DNA of 64,000 bases, taken from UBA8337 sp937907245 (GTDB lineage: Bacteria; Pseudomonadota; Alphaproteobacteria; RS24). Both the position numbers and the translations under genes were made by a program. The stretch is from contig OZ244774.1 of assembly GCA_965219485.1 (NCBI GenBank), forward strand, positions 1,550,001-1,614,000. The letters run 5' to 3'. Position 1 is the stretch's first letter. Each line of letters opens with the position of its first letter. The notes below the pieces were generated by a model that saw nothing but the letters and a program-made list of their open reading frames with translations, was not told where the DNA came from and made no database searches. This document shows, in pieces, positions 1 through 7,287 of the stretch.

Positions 1-276
1 GAATTGCGCCGCCAAAACCGACACAATGCCATCGCGGCGTGTCAAATTTAACTGCCGCTGCTGGATAGATGCGACACCCGAAATTTGCAACGCAGACCGG
101 ACACGCATAGGCGCCTCTTGCTCCCAGCAAAACCGATTAACCAACATGACGAAACGGTACTGCTGTTTGAGGAACACCATATCGCCAATTTGAGCCACGC
201 TATCTTGCAGGTAAGCCGATATCACTTCCATATCGTCGCCGTCGCGGGCATAGAGTTTTAGAGGCTTGGCTGGCAT
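1..276 (-). CDS. DUF2948 family protein (C-terminus cut by window edge)
   Basis: The first 92 codons of a small protein beginning MPAKPLKLYARDGDD are present; the rest lies outside the window. The visible part resembles the DUF2948 family, a roughly 140-150 residue alphaproteobacterial family of unknown function. Its ATG shares one base with the murA stop codon (TAATG), so it is translationally coupled to murA and belongs to the same transcript. No catalytic motif is visible. Placing a DUF2948 gene straight after murA is a recurrent alphaproteobacterial arrangement, which supports the call but does not give a function. Confidence 0.8.
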   Translation of the reverse strand, partial: MPAKPLKLYARDGDDMEVISAYLQDSVAQIGDMVFLKQQYRFVMLVNRFCWEQEAPMRVRSALQISGVASIQQRQLNLTRRDGIVSVLAAQF

Positions 277-1547
277 TAGACTGTCTCGCGCCAAATATTT
301 GCGCCCGCCCCCGATAGTTTTTCTTCAATGCGTTCATAGCCGCGGTCGAGATGATAGACCCGCGAGATGCGCGTCTGCCCTTTGGCCATTAGCCCCGCAA
401 TCACTAAAGTAGCTGAGGCGCGCAAATCGGTTGCCATAACGGGCGCACCCTGCAATTGCTCGACACCCGTTACAATGGCCGTGTCGCCTTCCAGCGTAAT
501 GTCAGCGCCCAAGCGCACTAGCTCTTGCACGTGCATGAAGCGGTTTTCAAATATCGTCTCCCGAATGCGCGACACCCCATCGGCACCACACATCAGCCCC
601 ATAAAGGGAGCCTGCAAATCAGTGGCAAATCCGGGGTAAGGCTCGGTCGTCACGGGCGTGGCAATGGCGCGGCCTTTCGGGCCGACAATACGCATGGCAT
701 CGCCCTCTTGTGTTAACTGGCACCCCGCTAGGCGCATGGCAGGGGCTAGCGCGCCCAAGACATCTTCTTGAATGCCTGTCAGATGCGCATCCCCATGCGT
801 AGCGGCAATGGCCAAAGCAAAGGCGCCTGCCTCAATGCGATCGCGCGATACGGTGTGGTCGGCGCCCGACAACTTATCGACGCCCGTGATAGATAAATTG
901 CGGGTCCCCAAACCTTCTATTTTGGCGCCCATCGCCATCAAGCATTTACCAACGTCGACCACCTCTGGCTCGGTAGCGGCATTGGTGATTAGCGTCGTGC
1001 CTTTGGCCAATGTCGCGGCCATCATCAACACATGCGTGGCGCCGACGGACACGAAAGGCAAATCAATGCGCGCGCCCTTTAGCCCGCCCTTGGCTGTGGC
1101 ATTTACATAGCCGTTCTCGACCTCAATCTGAGCGCCCATGGCCTCAAGGCCTTTGAGGTAAAGGTCAACGGGGCGCGTACCAATGGCGCAACCGCCTGGC
1201 AGCGAGACTTGCGCTTCCTGCGCGCGCGCCAAAAGCGGGCCGAGAACCCAAAAGCTCGCGCGCATTTTAGAGACCAATTCATAGGGCGCGCGTGTGCAGC
1301 TCAGATCACTTGTATGAACGCTCAAACCCTCGCCGGGCCCTTGGCCAAATTCTTCGACCTCGGCCCCCAGCTCGCGCAAAACCCGCGCCAGAGTTTGCGT
1401 ATCAGCAAGGCGCGGCGTGCCGCGTAAAATTAGTTTTTCATCGCTGAGAAGACCCGCCACCATGAGAGGCAAAACGGCATTTTTAGAGCCCGAAATAGCA
1501 ATCTCACCGGTCAGAGCCACGCCGCCTTCAATGACAATCTCATCCAT
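276..1547 (-). CDS. murA: UDP-N-acetylglucosamine 1-carboxyvinyltransferase
   Basis: MurA catalyses the first committed step of peptidoglycan synthesis, transferring enolpyruvate from PEP to UDP-GlcNAc in the cytoplasm. The 423-residue length is normal. The N-terminal SKNAVLP motif holds the conserved Lys22, and the mobile catalytic loop carries Cys120 in LPGGCAIGTRP, the residue that reacts with PEP and is alkylated by fosfomycin. Because the Cys is retained rather than Asp, intrinsic fosfomycin resistance through this enzyme is not expected. The start overlaps the end of a 50-codon upstream gene by 8 bases, and that gene's GAGGAT sequence serves as the Shine-Dalgarno, so the two are coupled. 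DUF2948 follows with a one-base overlap. Confidence 0.97.
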   Translation of the reverse strand: MDEIVIEGGVALTGEIAISGSKNAVLPLMVAGLLSDEKLILRGTPRLADTQTLARVLRELGAEVEEFGQGPGEGLSVHTSDLSCTRAPYELVSKMRASFWVLGPLLARAQEAQVSLPGGCAIGTRPVDLYLKGLEAMGAQIEVENGYVNATAKGGLKGARIDLPFVSVGATHVLMMAATLAKGTTLITNAATEPEVVDVGKCLMAMGAKIEGLGTRNLSITGVDKLSGADHTVSRDRIEAGAFALAIAATHGDAHLTGIQEDVLGALAPAMRLAGCQLTQEGDAMRIVGPKGRAIATPVTTEPYPGFATDLQAPFMGLMCGADGVSRIRETIFENRFMHVQELVRLGADITLEGDTAIVTGVEQLQGAPVMATDLRASATLVIAGLMAKGQTRISRVYHLDRGYERIEEKLSGAGANIWRETV

Positions 1548-1692
1548 CTGATTTATCCTCCGCGGCGGGCTGGGAAGCGCTTCTGGCTTGTGTGCGCCCC
1601 GCTTTGCGACGTTGTAAATTGGCGCGCAGAGCTGCCGCCAGCTTTTGCTGACGCGCTTGGTTTTTTACCGCAGGTTTTTGACCTTTGCTCAT
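1540..1692 (-). CDS. Small basic protein upstream of murA
   Basis: A 50-codon reading frame starts MSKGQKPAVKNQARQQKLAA and ends just inside murA, with an 8-base overlap. A GAAGAAG stretch precedes the ATG. The product is very basic, with a likely helical segment LAAALRANLQRRKA, and has no membrane segment. Short Lys/Arg-rich proteins in this position upstream of murA are frequently annotated in Alphaproteobacteria, and the tight overlap with murA argues for real translation. Function is unknown. A simple possibility is that it exists mainly to couple ribosomes to murA; a nucleic-acid-binding role is only suggested by charge. Confidence 0.7.
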   Translation of the reverse strand: MSKGQKPAVKNQARQQKLAAALRANLQRRKAGRTQARSASQPAAEDKSDG

Positions 1693-1738
1693 GCTTCTTC
1701 TTAACTTTTTTCGAGCCATTTGTCATGTAACTGTAACC

Positions 1739-1794
1739 GGCCACGGTTATGCGGCCACTGTTATGCGGCCACTGCAATGAGGCCACTGCAATAG
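1739..1794. repeat. Four 14-bp tandem repeats
   Basis: Four head-to-tail copies of a 14-bp unit beginning GGCCAC (1739, 1753, 1767, 1781) lie between the murA leader gene and the next minus-strand gene. Copies 1-2 end in TTATGC and copies 3-4 in CAATGA or CAATAG. They could bind a regulator of the murA transcript, whose start lies just downstream, or be slippage products. Nothing else is seen in this gap. Confidence 0.8.
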
Positions 1795-1856
1795 GGCGAG
1801 CGCTGAGCCGAGACGGCTATCTTTATGTGAGTTTTAGCACAACGAAGGCGCGCGCT

Positions 1857-2126
1857 TCATTCCGGCAGTTTTTCATGCCTCGACACCACGCCCTGCGTCC
1901 AACCTGCGCTATGCCAATCGGGGCGAAGAAACACCTCCCGCCCGCCACAGGCAGCACAATGAAAATGAGCTTTAAGCGCCAAAAGAACTACATCGCCAAA
2001 TTTTTCGAGAAGCGGCTCCACAGGCAAACTTTTATGGTGACTGCAGCCCTCGCACCAAAGCCACACCGGTAATTGGCGCGTTGCCAACCAGCTTAACCGA
2101 ACCGGAGAAGGCTCTATATCTCGCAT
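1857..2126 (-). CDS. Small zinc-ribbon-like protein
   Basis: An 89-residue protein starting MRDIEPSPVRL. It carries two CxxC knuckles, CEGC near residue 25 and CAAC near residue 57, separated by about 30 residues, with the sequence FHCAACGGREVFLRPDW around the second. This is the layout of a zinc ribbon. Similar short proteins of unknown function are scattered through Alphaproteobacteria. The frame can be extended upstream into the tRNA-Thr gene, which cannot be coding, so the internal ATG at 2126 is the sensible start. No neighbour gives a functional clue. Nucleic-acid or protein binding is a guess from the fold only. Confidence 0.65.
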   Translation of the reverse strand: MRDIEPSPVRLSWLATRQLPVWLWCEGCSHHKSLPVEPLLEKFGDVVLLALKAHFHCAACGGREVFLRPDWHSAGWTQGVVSRHEKLPE

Positions 2127-2177
2127 ATAACAAGTAACTCTCAACGCAATAAAAGAACAAAGAGCGAACATAATAGC

Positions 2178-2206
2178 TTGGCAATTCACAAACGCAATCG
2201 TTACTT
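2178..2206 (+). promoter_or_regulatory. Candidate sigma-70 promoter of tRNA-Thr
   Basis: TTGGCA at 2178-2183 and TTACTT at 2201-2206 are spaced by 17 bp, which puts the transcription start near 2213, about 30 bases before the mature tRNA. Between them and the tRNA lies an inverted repeat (GCCTGC / GCAGGC), possibly part of the precursor's 5' leader. Confidence 0.45.
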
Positions 2207-2242
2207 GCATCCCCCGCCTGCCTATGGCAAACAGCAGGCATC

Positions 2243-2310
<68 letters not shown>

Positions 2311-2317
<7 letters not shown>

Positions 2318-2698
2318 GTTTTTCAAAATAAAAAAATAGAAATAGTGGGTCTGAATTCTCGCAAGAGAAAAAGGACAAATAGCCGTGCGCAAGGCGCCCT
2401 AAAGCCGCAAAAGCGACTAAGGGCTTTTAGCGTCGCCAGCACCAGTTTTTCAAAATAAAAAAATAGAAATAGTGGGTCTGAATTCTCGCAAGAGAAAAAG
2501 GACAAATAGCCGTGCGCAAGGCGCCCTAAAGCCGCAAAAGCGACTAAGGGCTTTTAGCGTCGCCAGCACCAGTTTTTCAAAATAAAAAAATAGAAATAGT
2601 GGGTCTGAATTCTCGCAAGAGAAAAAGGACAAATAGCCGTGCGCAAGGCGCCCTAAAGCCGCAAAAGCGACTAAGGGCTTTTAGCGTCGCCAGCACCA
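2311..2698 (+). repeat. Three 127-bp tandem repeats carrying the tRNA-Thr 3' end
   Basis: Three essentially identical 127-bp units (2311-2437, 2438-2564, 2565-2691) plus a 7-base remnant (2692-2698) begin inside the tRNA-Thr gene. Each junction restores CAGCACCA, the last 8 bases of the tRNA including CCA. Each unit also holds short inverted repeats (TCTC-GCAA-GAGA; CTAAAGCC with GGCTTTTAG; GCGAC with GTCGC), so the transcript would be a chain of hairpins separated by CCA-like sequences. The 60-codon frames on the minus strand simply recur with the repeat and are not credited as genes. E. coli tyrT has a comparable array with the tRNA 3' end in each unit. This fills the roughly 400-base gap before the next gene. 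Confidence 0.95.
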
Positions 2699-2721
2699 AT
2701 CCTAGAATAATGAAAATTGAG

Positions 2722-3126
2722 TTATTTGGCGCGGCCTTGTAGCTTTTCGAACGTGCGCATGCCGCCTAGGCCTAGCAAAGCATAGAGGATGGTGGTTAGC
2801 ACTTCTAAGTGCAACGGCGGAGGCGGCGGGGTTTCGGCATAGGTTAGCGCTAGGCCCCAGACCATTAAGTCGCGTATGACGAAATTATAGGCCAGCGCAA
2901 TGCCGCATACCCAACCGATGAACGGGCGCCAACCCGCTACAAATACGCTTTTGTGAACAGCTTCCAATTTATTAATCTCACTTTGCACCAAGCTCGGCTG
3001 CAAAGCTATGCGCGCCAGAACTGACTTTTTGTCTAGGCGCTCTTTGTCCGAAGTAAACAGAGCGTCTAGCACATTGCCCAGGGCCTCTATCGGCTCGGCT
3101 ACAGGTTTGGTGAGAAATGAAAACAT
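2722..3126 (-). CDS. GTA-type 3TM holin family protein
   Basis: A 134-residue protein starting MFSFLTKPVAEPIEALG. The first 60 residues are amphipathic and charged, followed by WRPFIGWVCGIALAYNF, a second hydrophobic stretch around 85-95 and a third around 108-123 ending GGMRTFEK. This pattern matches the holin family linked to release of alphaproteobacterial gene transfer agents (GTA_holin_3TM). Holins make holes in the inner membrane so that a lysin can reach the wall. No lysin, capsid or tail gene is nearby, so the gene stands alone. An ATG at 3126 is chosen because the upstream extension runs through the nrdB terminator. Confidence 0.75.
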   Translation of the reverse strand: MFSFLTKPVAEPIEALGNVLDALFTSDKERLDKKSVLARIALQPSLVQSEINKLEAVHKSVFVAGWRPFIGWVCGIALAYNFVIRDLMVWGLALTYAETPPPPPLHLEVLTTILYALLGLGGMRTFEKLQGRAK

Positions 3127-3175
3127 GGGAACACTATACGCCAACGTGAAACAGCGGGGATAAAATGGCGGTCCT

Positions 3176-3203
3176 AAAAAAAGGGGCGCCATGAAGCGCC
3201 CCT
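3176..3203 (-). terminator. Rho-independent terminator after nrdB
   Basis: On the minus strand a 7-bp GGGGCGC/GCGCCCC stem with a 6-base loop is followed by seven T residues. It lies about 60 bases past the nrdB stop codon and ends the nrdAB transcript. Confidence 0.9.
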
Positions 3204-3224
3204 GAATATTAAGTCGGTCTAAAG

Positions 3225-3272
3225 ACCCAATCGAATTCCTAGTCGAAAACCCAATCGAATTCCTAGTCGAAA
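3225..3272. repeat. 24-bp perfect direct duplication spanning the nrdB stop
   Basis: The 24-bp sequence 3225-3248 is repeated exactly at 3249-3272. The second copy contains the last residues and TAG stop of nrdB; the first copy repeats them just past the stop. The protein is unaffected because the original stop comes first. Confidence 0.95.
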
Positions 3273-4222
3273 GCCTGATCCCACGTGCCTTCGGTCGAGG
3301 CTTTGGCATATTCGGTTGCCCGGCCCTCAAAGAAGTTCATGTGCTCAATGCCGTTCAGCATCTCGTCCATCCATGGCAGTGGATTTTTCTCAATGTCGTA
3401 AATTGGCTCGAGGTTCAGCTGCGTCAGGCGACGGTTGCCAATAAAGCGAATGTAATCTTTCACTTCTTGCGCTTCCAGGCCTTCCACGCCGCCCATTTCA
3501 AAGGCTAGGTCGATGAAGGCATCTTCGTGGGTGACAACGGTTTCGCACGCTTTATACAAATCGCGCTTCATCGCATCGTTCCAGATTTCTGGGTTTTCTT
3601 GCGTGAACGTGTTGAACAATTTCACAATCGAATTCGTGTGCAGCGTTTCATCACGCGCCGACCAAGTTACGATTTGCCCCATGCCCTTCATTTTATTGAA
3701 GCGCGGGAAGTTCATCAAAATCGCGAAACTGGCAAACAATTGCAGACCTTCGGTGAAGGCGCCAAAAACAGCCAAGGTTTTGGCAATATCTTCTTTGGTT
3801 TCGACACCCCATTCCTGCATATAGTCGTATTTATCCTTCATCTCGCCGTATTTCATGAAGGCTTCATATTCAATTTCTGGCATCCCAATGGTGTCTAGCA
3901 AATGGGAATAAGCCGCGATATGGATGGTTTCCATATTCGAGAAAGCCGACAGCATCATTTGCACTTCCGTCGGTTGGAACACTTGTGAGTAATGCTTCAT
4001 GTAGCAATTGTTCACTTCCACATCAGCTTGCACGAAAAAGCGGAAAATCTGCGTCAGCATATTGCGCTCGCCGCCAGTTAGCTTCTTATGCCAATCCTTC
4101 ACGTCTTCGGCCAAAGGCACCTCTTCTGGCAACCAATGAATACGCTGCTGCGTAAGCCAGGCATCATAGGCCCATGGATAGAGGAAAGGTTTGTAGACGA
4201 TGCGCTCTTCAAGCAAAGACAT
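3263..4222 (-). CDS. nrdB: Ribonucleotide reductase class I beta subunit
   Basis: The 319-residue radical-generating subunit of aerobic ribonucleotide reductase. All metal ligands can be placed: Asp67, Glu98, His101, Glu158, Glu192 and His195. The radical tyrosine is present at Tyr105 (ETIHIAAY), which points to a diiron/dimanganese-tyrosyl type rather than the Tyr-less class Ic. No N-terminal ATP-cone precedes the ferritin-like core. The ATG at 4222 is preferred over one at 4243 because AAAGGG lies 7 bases before it and the family normally starts MSLLEER-like. It follows nrdA on the same strand after a gap of about 100 bases and ends in a clear terminator. Confidence 0.96.
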   Translation of the reverse strand: MSLLEERIVYKPFLYPWAYDAWLTQQRIHWLPEEVPLAEDVKDWHKKLTGGERNMLTQIFRFFVQADVEVNNCYMKHYSQVFQPTEVQMMLSAFSNMETIHIAAYSHLLDTIGMPEIEYEAFMKYGEMKDKYDYMQEWGVETKEDIAKTLAVFGAFTEGLQLFASFAILMNFPRFNKMKGMGQIVTWSARDETLHTNSIVKLFNTFTQENPEIWNDAMKRDLYKACETVVTHEDAFIDLAFEMGGVEGLEAQEVKDYIRFIGNRRLTQLNLEPIYDIEKNPLPWMDEMLNGIEHMNFFEGRATEYAKASTEGTWDQAFD

Positions 4223-4319
4223 AAGAGTACCCTTTATTTTCAAATTACGTTTTCAGACAAGAACGCCGCATGCGCCCTATCCCTTATTTAGATCAAATCG
4301 ACCCCGCGACCAGCTCGCC

Positions 4320-6314
4320 CTATTGGCAGGCTAGGCACTCGTCCATTTCATTTTCTTCAGCCACTTTAACCATGGCATCTTCCATCGCCTTGGTGTCACT
4401 ACCGCCTTCTTTTTCAGCTCGCTGAATAGACAAAGAACGGCAGTAATACAGGCTTTTAACACCTTTTTTCCACGCCTGATAATGCACTTGGTGCAAATCT
4501 TTTTTGTGGATATTGGCCGGCAAGAAAACATTCAACGACTGCGCTTGGTCAATCAATTGCGCGCGATCGCCCGCCAAATCAATGAGCCAACGCTGGTCCA
4601 TTTCAAAGGCGGTTTTAAATACTGACCTCTCATCATCCGTCAAGAAATCGAGATGCTGCACCGAGCCGCCAGACGTCACAATCGACGACCAAATGTCATC
4701 ATTGTTCTGGCCTTTTTCACTGAGCAATTTATCCAAATGGCGGTTGCGAACATTGAACGAGCCCGACAGGGTTTTATGCGTAAAGCTATTGGCCGCAATC
4801 GGCTCAATGCCCGGGCTGGTGCCACCGCAAATAATGGAGATGGAGGCGGTTGGCGCAATCGCTGTTTTATTCGAAAAGCGCTCGTTGATGCCGCATTCGG
4901 CTGCATCCAAGCATGGGCCGCGCTCATTGGCCAAATCTACCGAAGCCTTATCGGCAGCTTCTTTAATGTGCGTGAAGATACGTTTGTTCCACACTTTCGC
5001 CATCACGCTTTCCCATGGAACCATATTGGCCTGCAAGAAGGAGTGGAAGCCCATGACGCCCAGGCCAACCGAACGCTCGCGTTGGGCCGCGTATTTGGCT
5101 TTGGCCATGTCGTCAGGCGCGCGCTGGATGAAGTCTTCCAACACATTGTCGAGGAACCGCATCACGTCTGGAATAAACTGTTCTTCTTTATTCCATTCGT
5201 TGAAATTTTCTGCGTTCAAAGACGACAAGCAGCAAACCGCGGTGCGGTCGTTGCCCAAATGGTCGCGCCCTGTCGGCAAGGTAATCTCGGCGCATAGGTT
5301 CGAGGTTTTAATTTCTAGGTTGAGCAGTTTTTGTTGCTCAGGACGCAGGTTGTTCACCGTGTCCTTGAAAATCATATATGGCTCGCCCGTTTCAATGCGC
5401 GCTGTCAGCATACGAATCCACAAGTCGCGCGCCTGCAAAGTGGCTTGCACAGAGCCGTCTTTGGGACTGCGCAAAGCCCATTCTTCATCTTTTTCTACAG
5501 CGCGCATAAACGCATCCGAGATCAGAATACCATGATGCAAATTCAGCGCTTTGCGGTTCGGATCACCACCAGTTGGGCGACGAATTTCAATAAATTCTTC
5601 AATTTCCGGATGGTCAATCGGCAGATAAACCGCAGCCGACCCGCGACGGAGCGAGCCTTGCGAAATAGCCAAAGTCAGGCTGTCCATCACGCGAATGAAA
5701 GGCACGATGCCGGATGTTTTACCATTTTGGCCGACTTTTTCGCCGATGGAGCGCAAATTGCCCCAGTAAGAACCAATGCCACCGCCGCGCGAAGCGAGCC
5801 AGACATTTTCGTTCCACAAGTTGACAATATCGCCGAGGCTATCATTGGCTTCGTTGAGGAAGCATGAAATCGGCAAGCCGCGCTCGGTGCCGCCATTGGA
5901 AAGCACAGGCGTCGAGGGCATAAACCAAAGTTTGGAGATGTAATCATAAAGACGCTGGGCATGCGCTTCATCATCGCCGTAATAAGAGGCCACACGGGCA
6001 AAGAGATCTTGAAAGGTTTCGCCGGGCATTAAATAGCGATCGGTCAGCGTAGCTTTCCCAAAACCTGTCAGCAGCGCATCGCGCGACGGGTCGGTTTTTA
6101 CACGCGGGCGAGATACATATTGTACCGCCTGGTCTTGGCGATCAAAATCGAGCTGCGGCTCATTGGCGTTGCCACCTTCTGCGCGACGAGCGGTTACGGC
6201 CTTGGCCGCCTCATTTTTTAGGGCTTCTTGTTCCATTTTATTTGGCTCGTCCTTTGCTAGGTCTTTGACCCCATTTGCATCTGCAGTATCGCCCATTGGT
6301 GTATCTCTAAACAT
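4320..6314 (-). CDS. nrdA: Ribonucleotide reductase class I alpha subunit
   Basis: The 664-residue catalytic subunit that reduces ribonucleoside diphosphates to deoxy forms with NrdB. The active site is intact: Cys151 (LPISCF), the thiyl-radical Cys341 within SNLCAE with Asn339 and Glu343, and the second redox Cys at 361/362. A CxxC pair (CLAC) at the extreme C-terminus shuttles electrons from thioredoxin or glutaredoxin. The reductase core starts near residue 75, so the roughly 90-residue ATP-cone of E. coli NrdA is missing; the first 70 residues are polar and low-complexity. GAGAGA precedes the chosen ATG; MGDTADANG, six codons on, is an alternative start. Regulation is described under the leader features. 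Confidence 0.96.
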   Translation of the reverse strand: MFRDTPMGDTADANGVKDLAKDEPNKMEQEALKNEAAKAVTARRAEGGNANEPQLDFDRQDQAVQYVSRPRVKTDPSRDALLTGFGKATLTDRYLMPGETFQDLFARVASYYGDDEAHAQRLYDYISKLWFMPSTPVLSNGGTERGLPISCFLNEANDSLGDIVNLWNENVWLASRGGGIGSYWGNLRSIGEKVGQNGKTSGIVPFIRVMDSLTLAISQGSLRRGSAAVYLPIDHPEIEEFIEIRRPTGGDPNRKALNLHHGILISDAFMRAVEKDEEWALRSPKDGSVQATLQARDLWIRMLTARIETGEPYMIFKDTVNNLRPEQQKLLNLEIKTSNLCAEITLPTGRDHLGNDRTAVCCLSSLNAENFNEWNKEEQFIPDVMRFLDNVLEDFIQRAPDDMAKAKYAAQRERSVGLGVMGFHSFLQANMVPWESVMAKVWNKRIFTHIKEAADKASVDLANERGPCLDAAECGINERFSNKTAIAPTASISIICGGTSPGIEPIAANSFTHKTLSGSFNVRNRHLDKLLSEKGQNNDDIWSSIVTSGGSVQHLDFLTDDERSVFKTAFEMDQRWLIDLAGDRAQLIDQAQSLNVFLPANIHKKDLHQVHYQAWKKGVKSLYYCRSLSIQRAEKEGGSDTKAMEDAMVKVAEENEMDECLACQ

Positions 6315-6370
6315 ATTTTCTCTCTCGATTTATGCCCACGATAAAAAGTATCGCAACCGATTCAGAACCA

Positions 6371-6452
6371 GACCTAAATAAGCCCCATTCTTTGAATTTC
6401 TTCATTCAAACGCTAAACTCTAGGGTTTAGCGCCCAAATGTCTGTTTAGGTC
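6371..6452 (-). promoter_or_regulatory. Folded RNA element in the nrdA leader (three-way junction)
   Basis: Three perfect inverted repeats nest into one fold. The outer stem is GACCTAAA (6371-6378) with TTTAGGTC (6445-6452). Inside it are TTTGAAT (6391-6397) with ATTCAAA (6404-6410), then directly adjacent CGCTAAAC (6411-6418) with GTTTAGCG (6425-6432), both with 6-base loops. The two hairpins abut and could stack. The element lies about 60 bases upstream of the nrdA ATG and within the predicted leader. No T-tract follows, so it is not a simple terminator. It does not match a riboswitch I recognise. Confidence 0.6.
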
Positions 6453-6635
6453 GCCCCGCCCAAAAGATGCGTCTCTTTACAGACAGCTCTCTCGTTGGGC
6501 GCGCGCAAGCGTTCCCTTGGATAGTGGATGAGGCTATAAGCTCAGCCTATCACGAGTTGTTTAACCTTTTGACAGTTTCGGCTTGGTTTTGGAAAACTCT
6601 TGTGAACCAAATCGCCAAGCGGATAATGCCAACAG

Positions 6636-6683
6636 ACACTACATATAGTGTCTATTTGGCCCCAGCACGTCAACACATAGTTA
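6636..6683 (-). promoter_or_regulatory. nrdA promoter with NrdR boxes
   Basis: ACACTACATATAGTGT (6636-6651) is a near-perfect NrdR box, a palindrome bound by the ATP/dATP-sensing repressor of ribonucleotide reductase genes. A degenerate second box fits at 6668-6683, with a box-to-box distance of 32 bp, the three-turn spacing typical of NrdR pairs. On the minus strand TTGACG (6673-6668) reads as a -35 element and CACTAT/ACTATA inside the first box as the -10, so NrdR binding would cover the promoter. The predicted start near 6630 gives nrdA a leader of roughly 315 bases. Confidence 0.75.
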
Positions 6684-6795
6684 TCTTAATCTTTTATTTT
6701 TTTTCTATCTGTCGAAAAATCTTTGTTTTTCAGCCGCTTAAATCGATGGGAAAACGATCTCCAATGAGGCCAATCATCGGCGAACATCCACCAAC

Positions 6796-6804
6796 TTATC
6801 CACA
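6796..6804 (+). promoter_or_regulatory. Perfect DnaA box upstream of nrdA
   Basis: TTATCCACA matches the consensus DnaA box exactly and lies about 120 bp upstream of the predicted nrdA -35. DnaA control of nrdAB is established in E. coli. The rest of the 550-base gap between nrdA and the next gene (6315-6864) holds only an A/T-rich stretch (6685-6735) and no credible gene. Confidence 0.55.
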
Positions 6805-6864
6805 GAGTGACATATTCGGCAAATCACTTGCGCGCCGAGCCTCTAACGACGATGGATAGATGGC

Positions 6865-7176
6865 CTAGTTGGACGGTGTTTCGCTTTTCGTCGGTGTGTG
6901 ACGCGGCAAAAACCGCAGCACCACCCAAGCGGCGCTTACTACATGGCCGAGCGCAAAAATCGGTACCGCCCAAAGCAGGGCGATGCGCCAATTCTTCTCA
7001 TAAGTAAAAATAATCGCACTCATGCAAATGCCGCCCAAAAACACATCCCATAGGGTCACCATGCCCCAAGGCTGCGCCAAAACCGCGTCAAAACCGGTAA
7101 AACCAACCTGGCTATAGGCCGCCACACATTTGGCCACAAAGGCCAGCCCTGCCAGGCTCACAATGATTCGTTTCAT
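6865..7176 (-). CDS. Small membrane protein of unknown function
   Basis: A 103-residue protein with three or so hydrophobic segments (residues about 4-20, 38-57, 65-88) and a short charged tail. The segment LWDVFLGGICMSAIIF followed by a short basic loop (YEKNWR) recalls small DUF2834/DUF1475-like membrane proteins, but the match is by eye only. AAGGAATAAGGGT directly before the ATG is a strong ribosome-binding region. It is transcribed alone, reading toward nrdA, with the thiolase terminator upstream. No function can be assigned. Confidence 0.65.
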   Translation of the reverse strand: MKRIIVSLAGLAFVAKCVAAYSQVGFTGFDAVLAQPWGMVTLWDVFLGGICMSAIIFTYEKNWRIALLWAVPIFALGHVVSAAWVVLRFLPRHTPTKSETPSN

Positions 7177-7234
7177 ACCCTTATTCCTTTCCTATCAGCC
7201 CGAAACAGCCAGATGGGGCTGATCGTAAAAGCCA

Positions 7235-7269
7235 TAAAAAAAGCCGCGAGCTATAGGCTCGCGGCTTTT
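7235..7269 (-). terminator. Terminator after the thiolase gene
   Basis: A 9-bp stem, GCCGCGAGC (7243-7251) with GCTCGCGGC (7257-7265), is flanked by eight A on the left (T8 on the minus strand) and four T on the right. It ends the thiolase transcript. Confidence 0.9.
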
Positions 7270-7287
7270 CTCATAAATGTCGAGTTC

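Noticed and set aside
2323..2632. Two identical 60-codon minus-strand frames within the 127-bp repeats
   Set aside because: They recur only because the DNA repeats, have no ribosome site and give low-complexity aromatic sequence. The noncoding repeat explains them better.
4504..5535. A 343-codon plus-strand frame opposite nrdA
   Set aside because: It is antisense to a clearly conserved gene, and the translation has no domain and a composition typical of a shadow frame.
6411..6432. Rho-independent terminator in the nrdA leader
   Set aside because: The CGCTAAAC/GTTTAGCG stem has no T-tract on either strand and is better seen as part of the larger fold.
6467..6859. A 130-codon plus-strand frame upstream of nrdA
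   Set aside because: It runs across the NrdR and DnaA sites, has no ribosome site and resembles nothing known.
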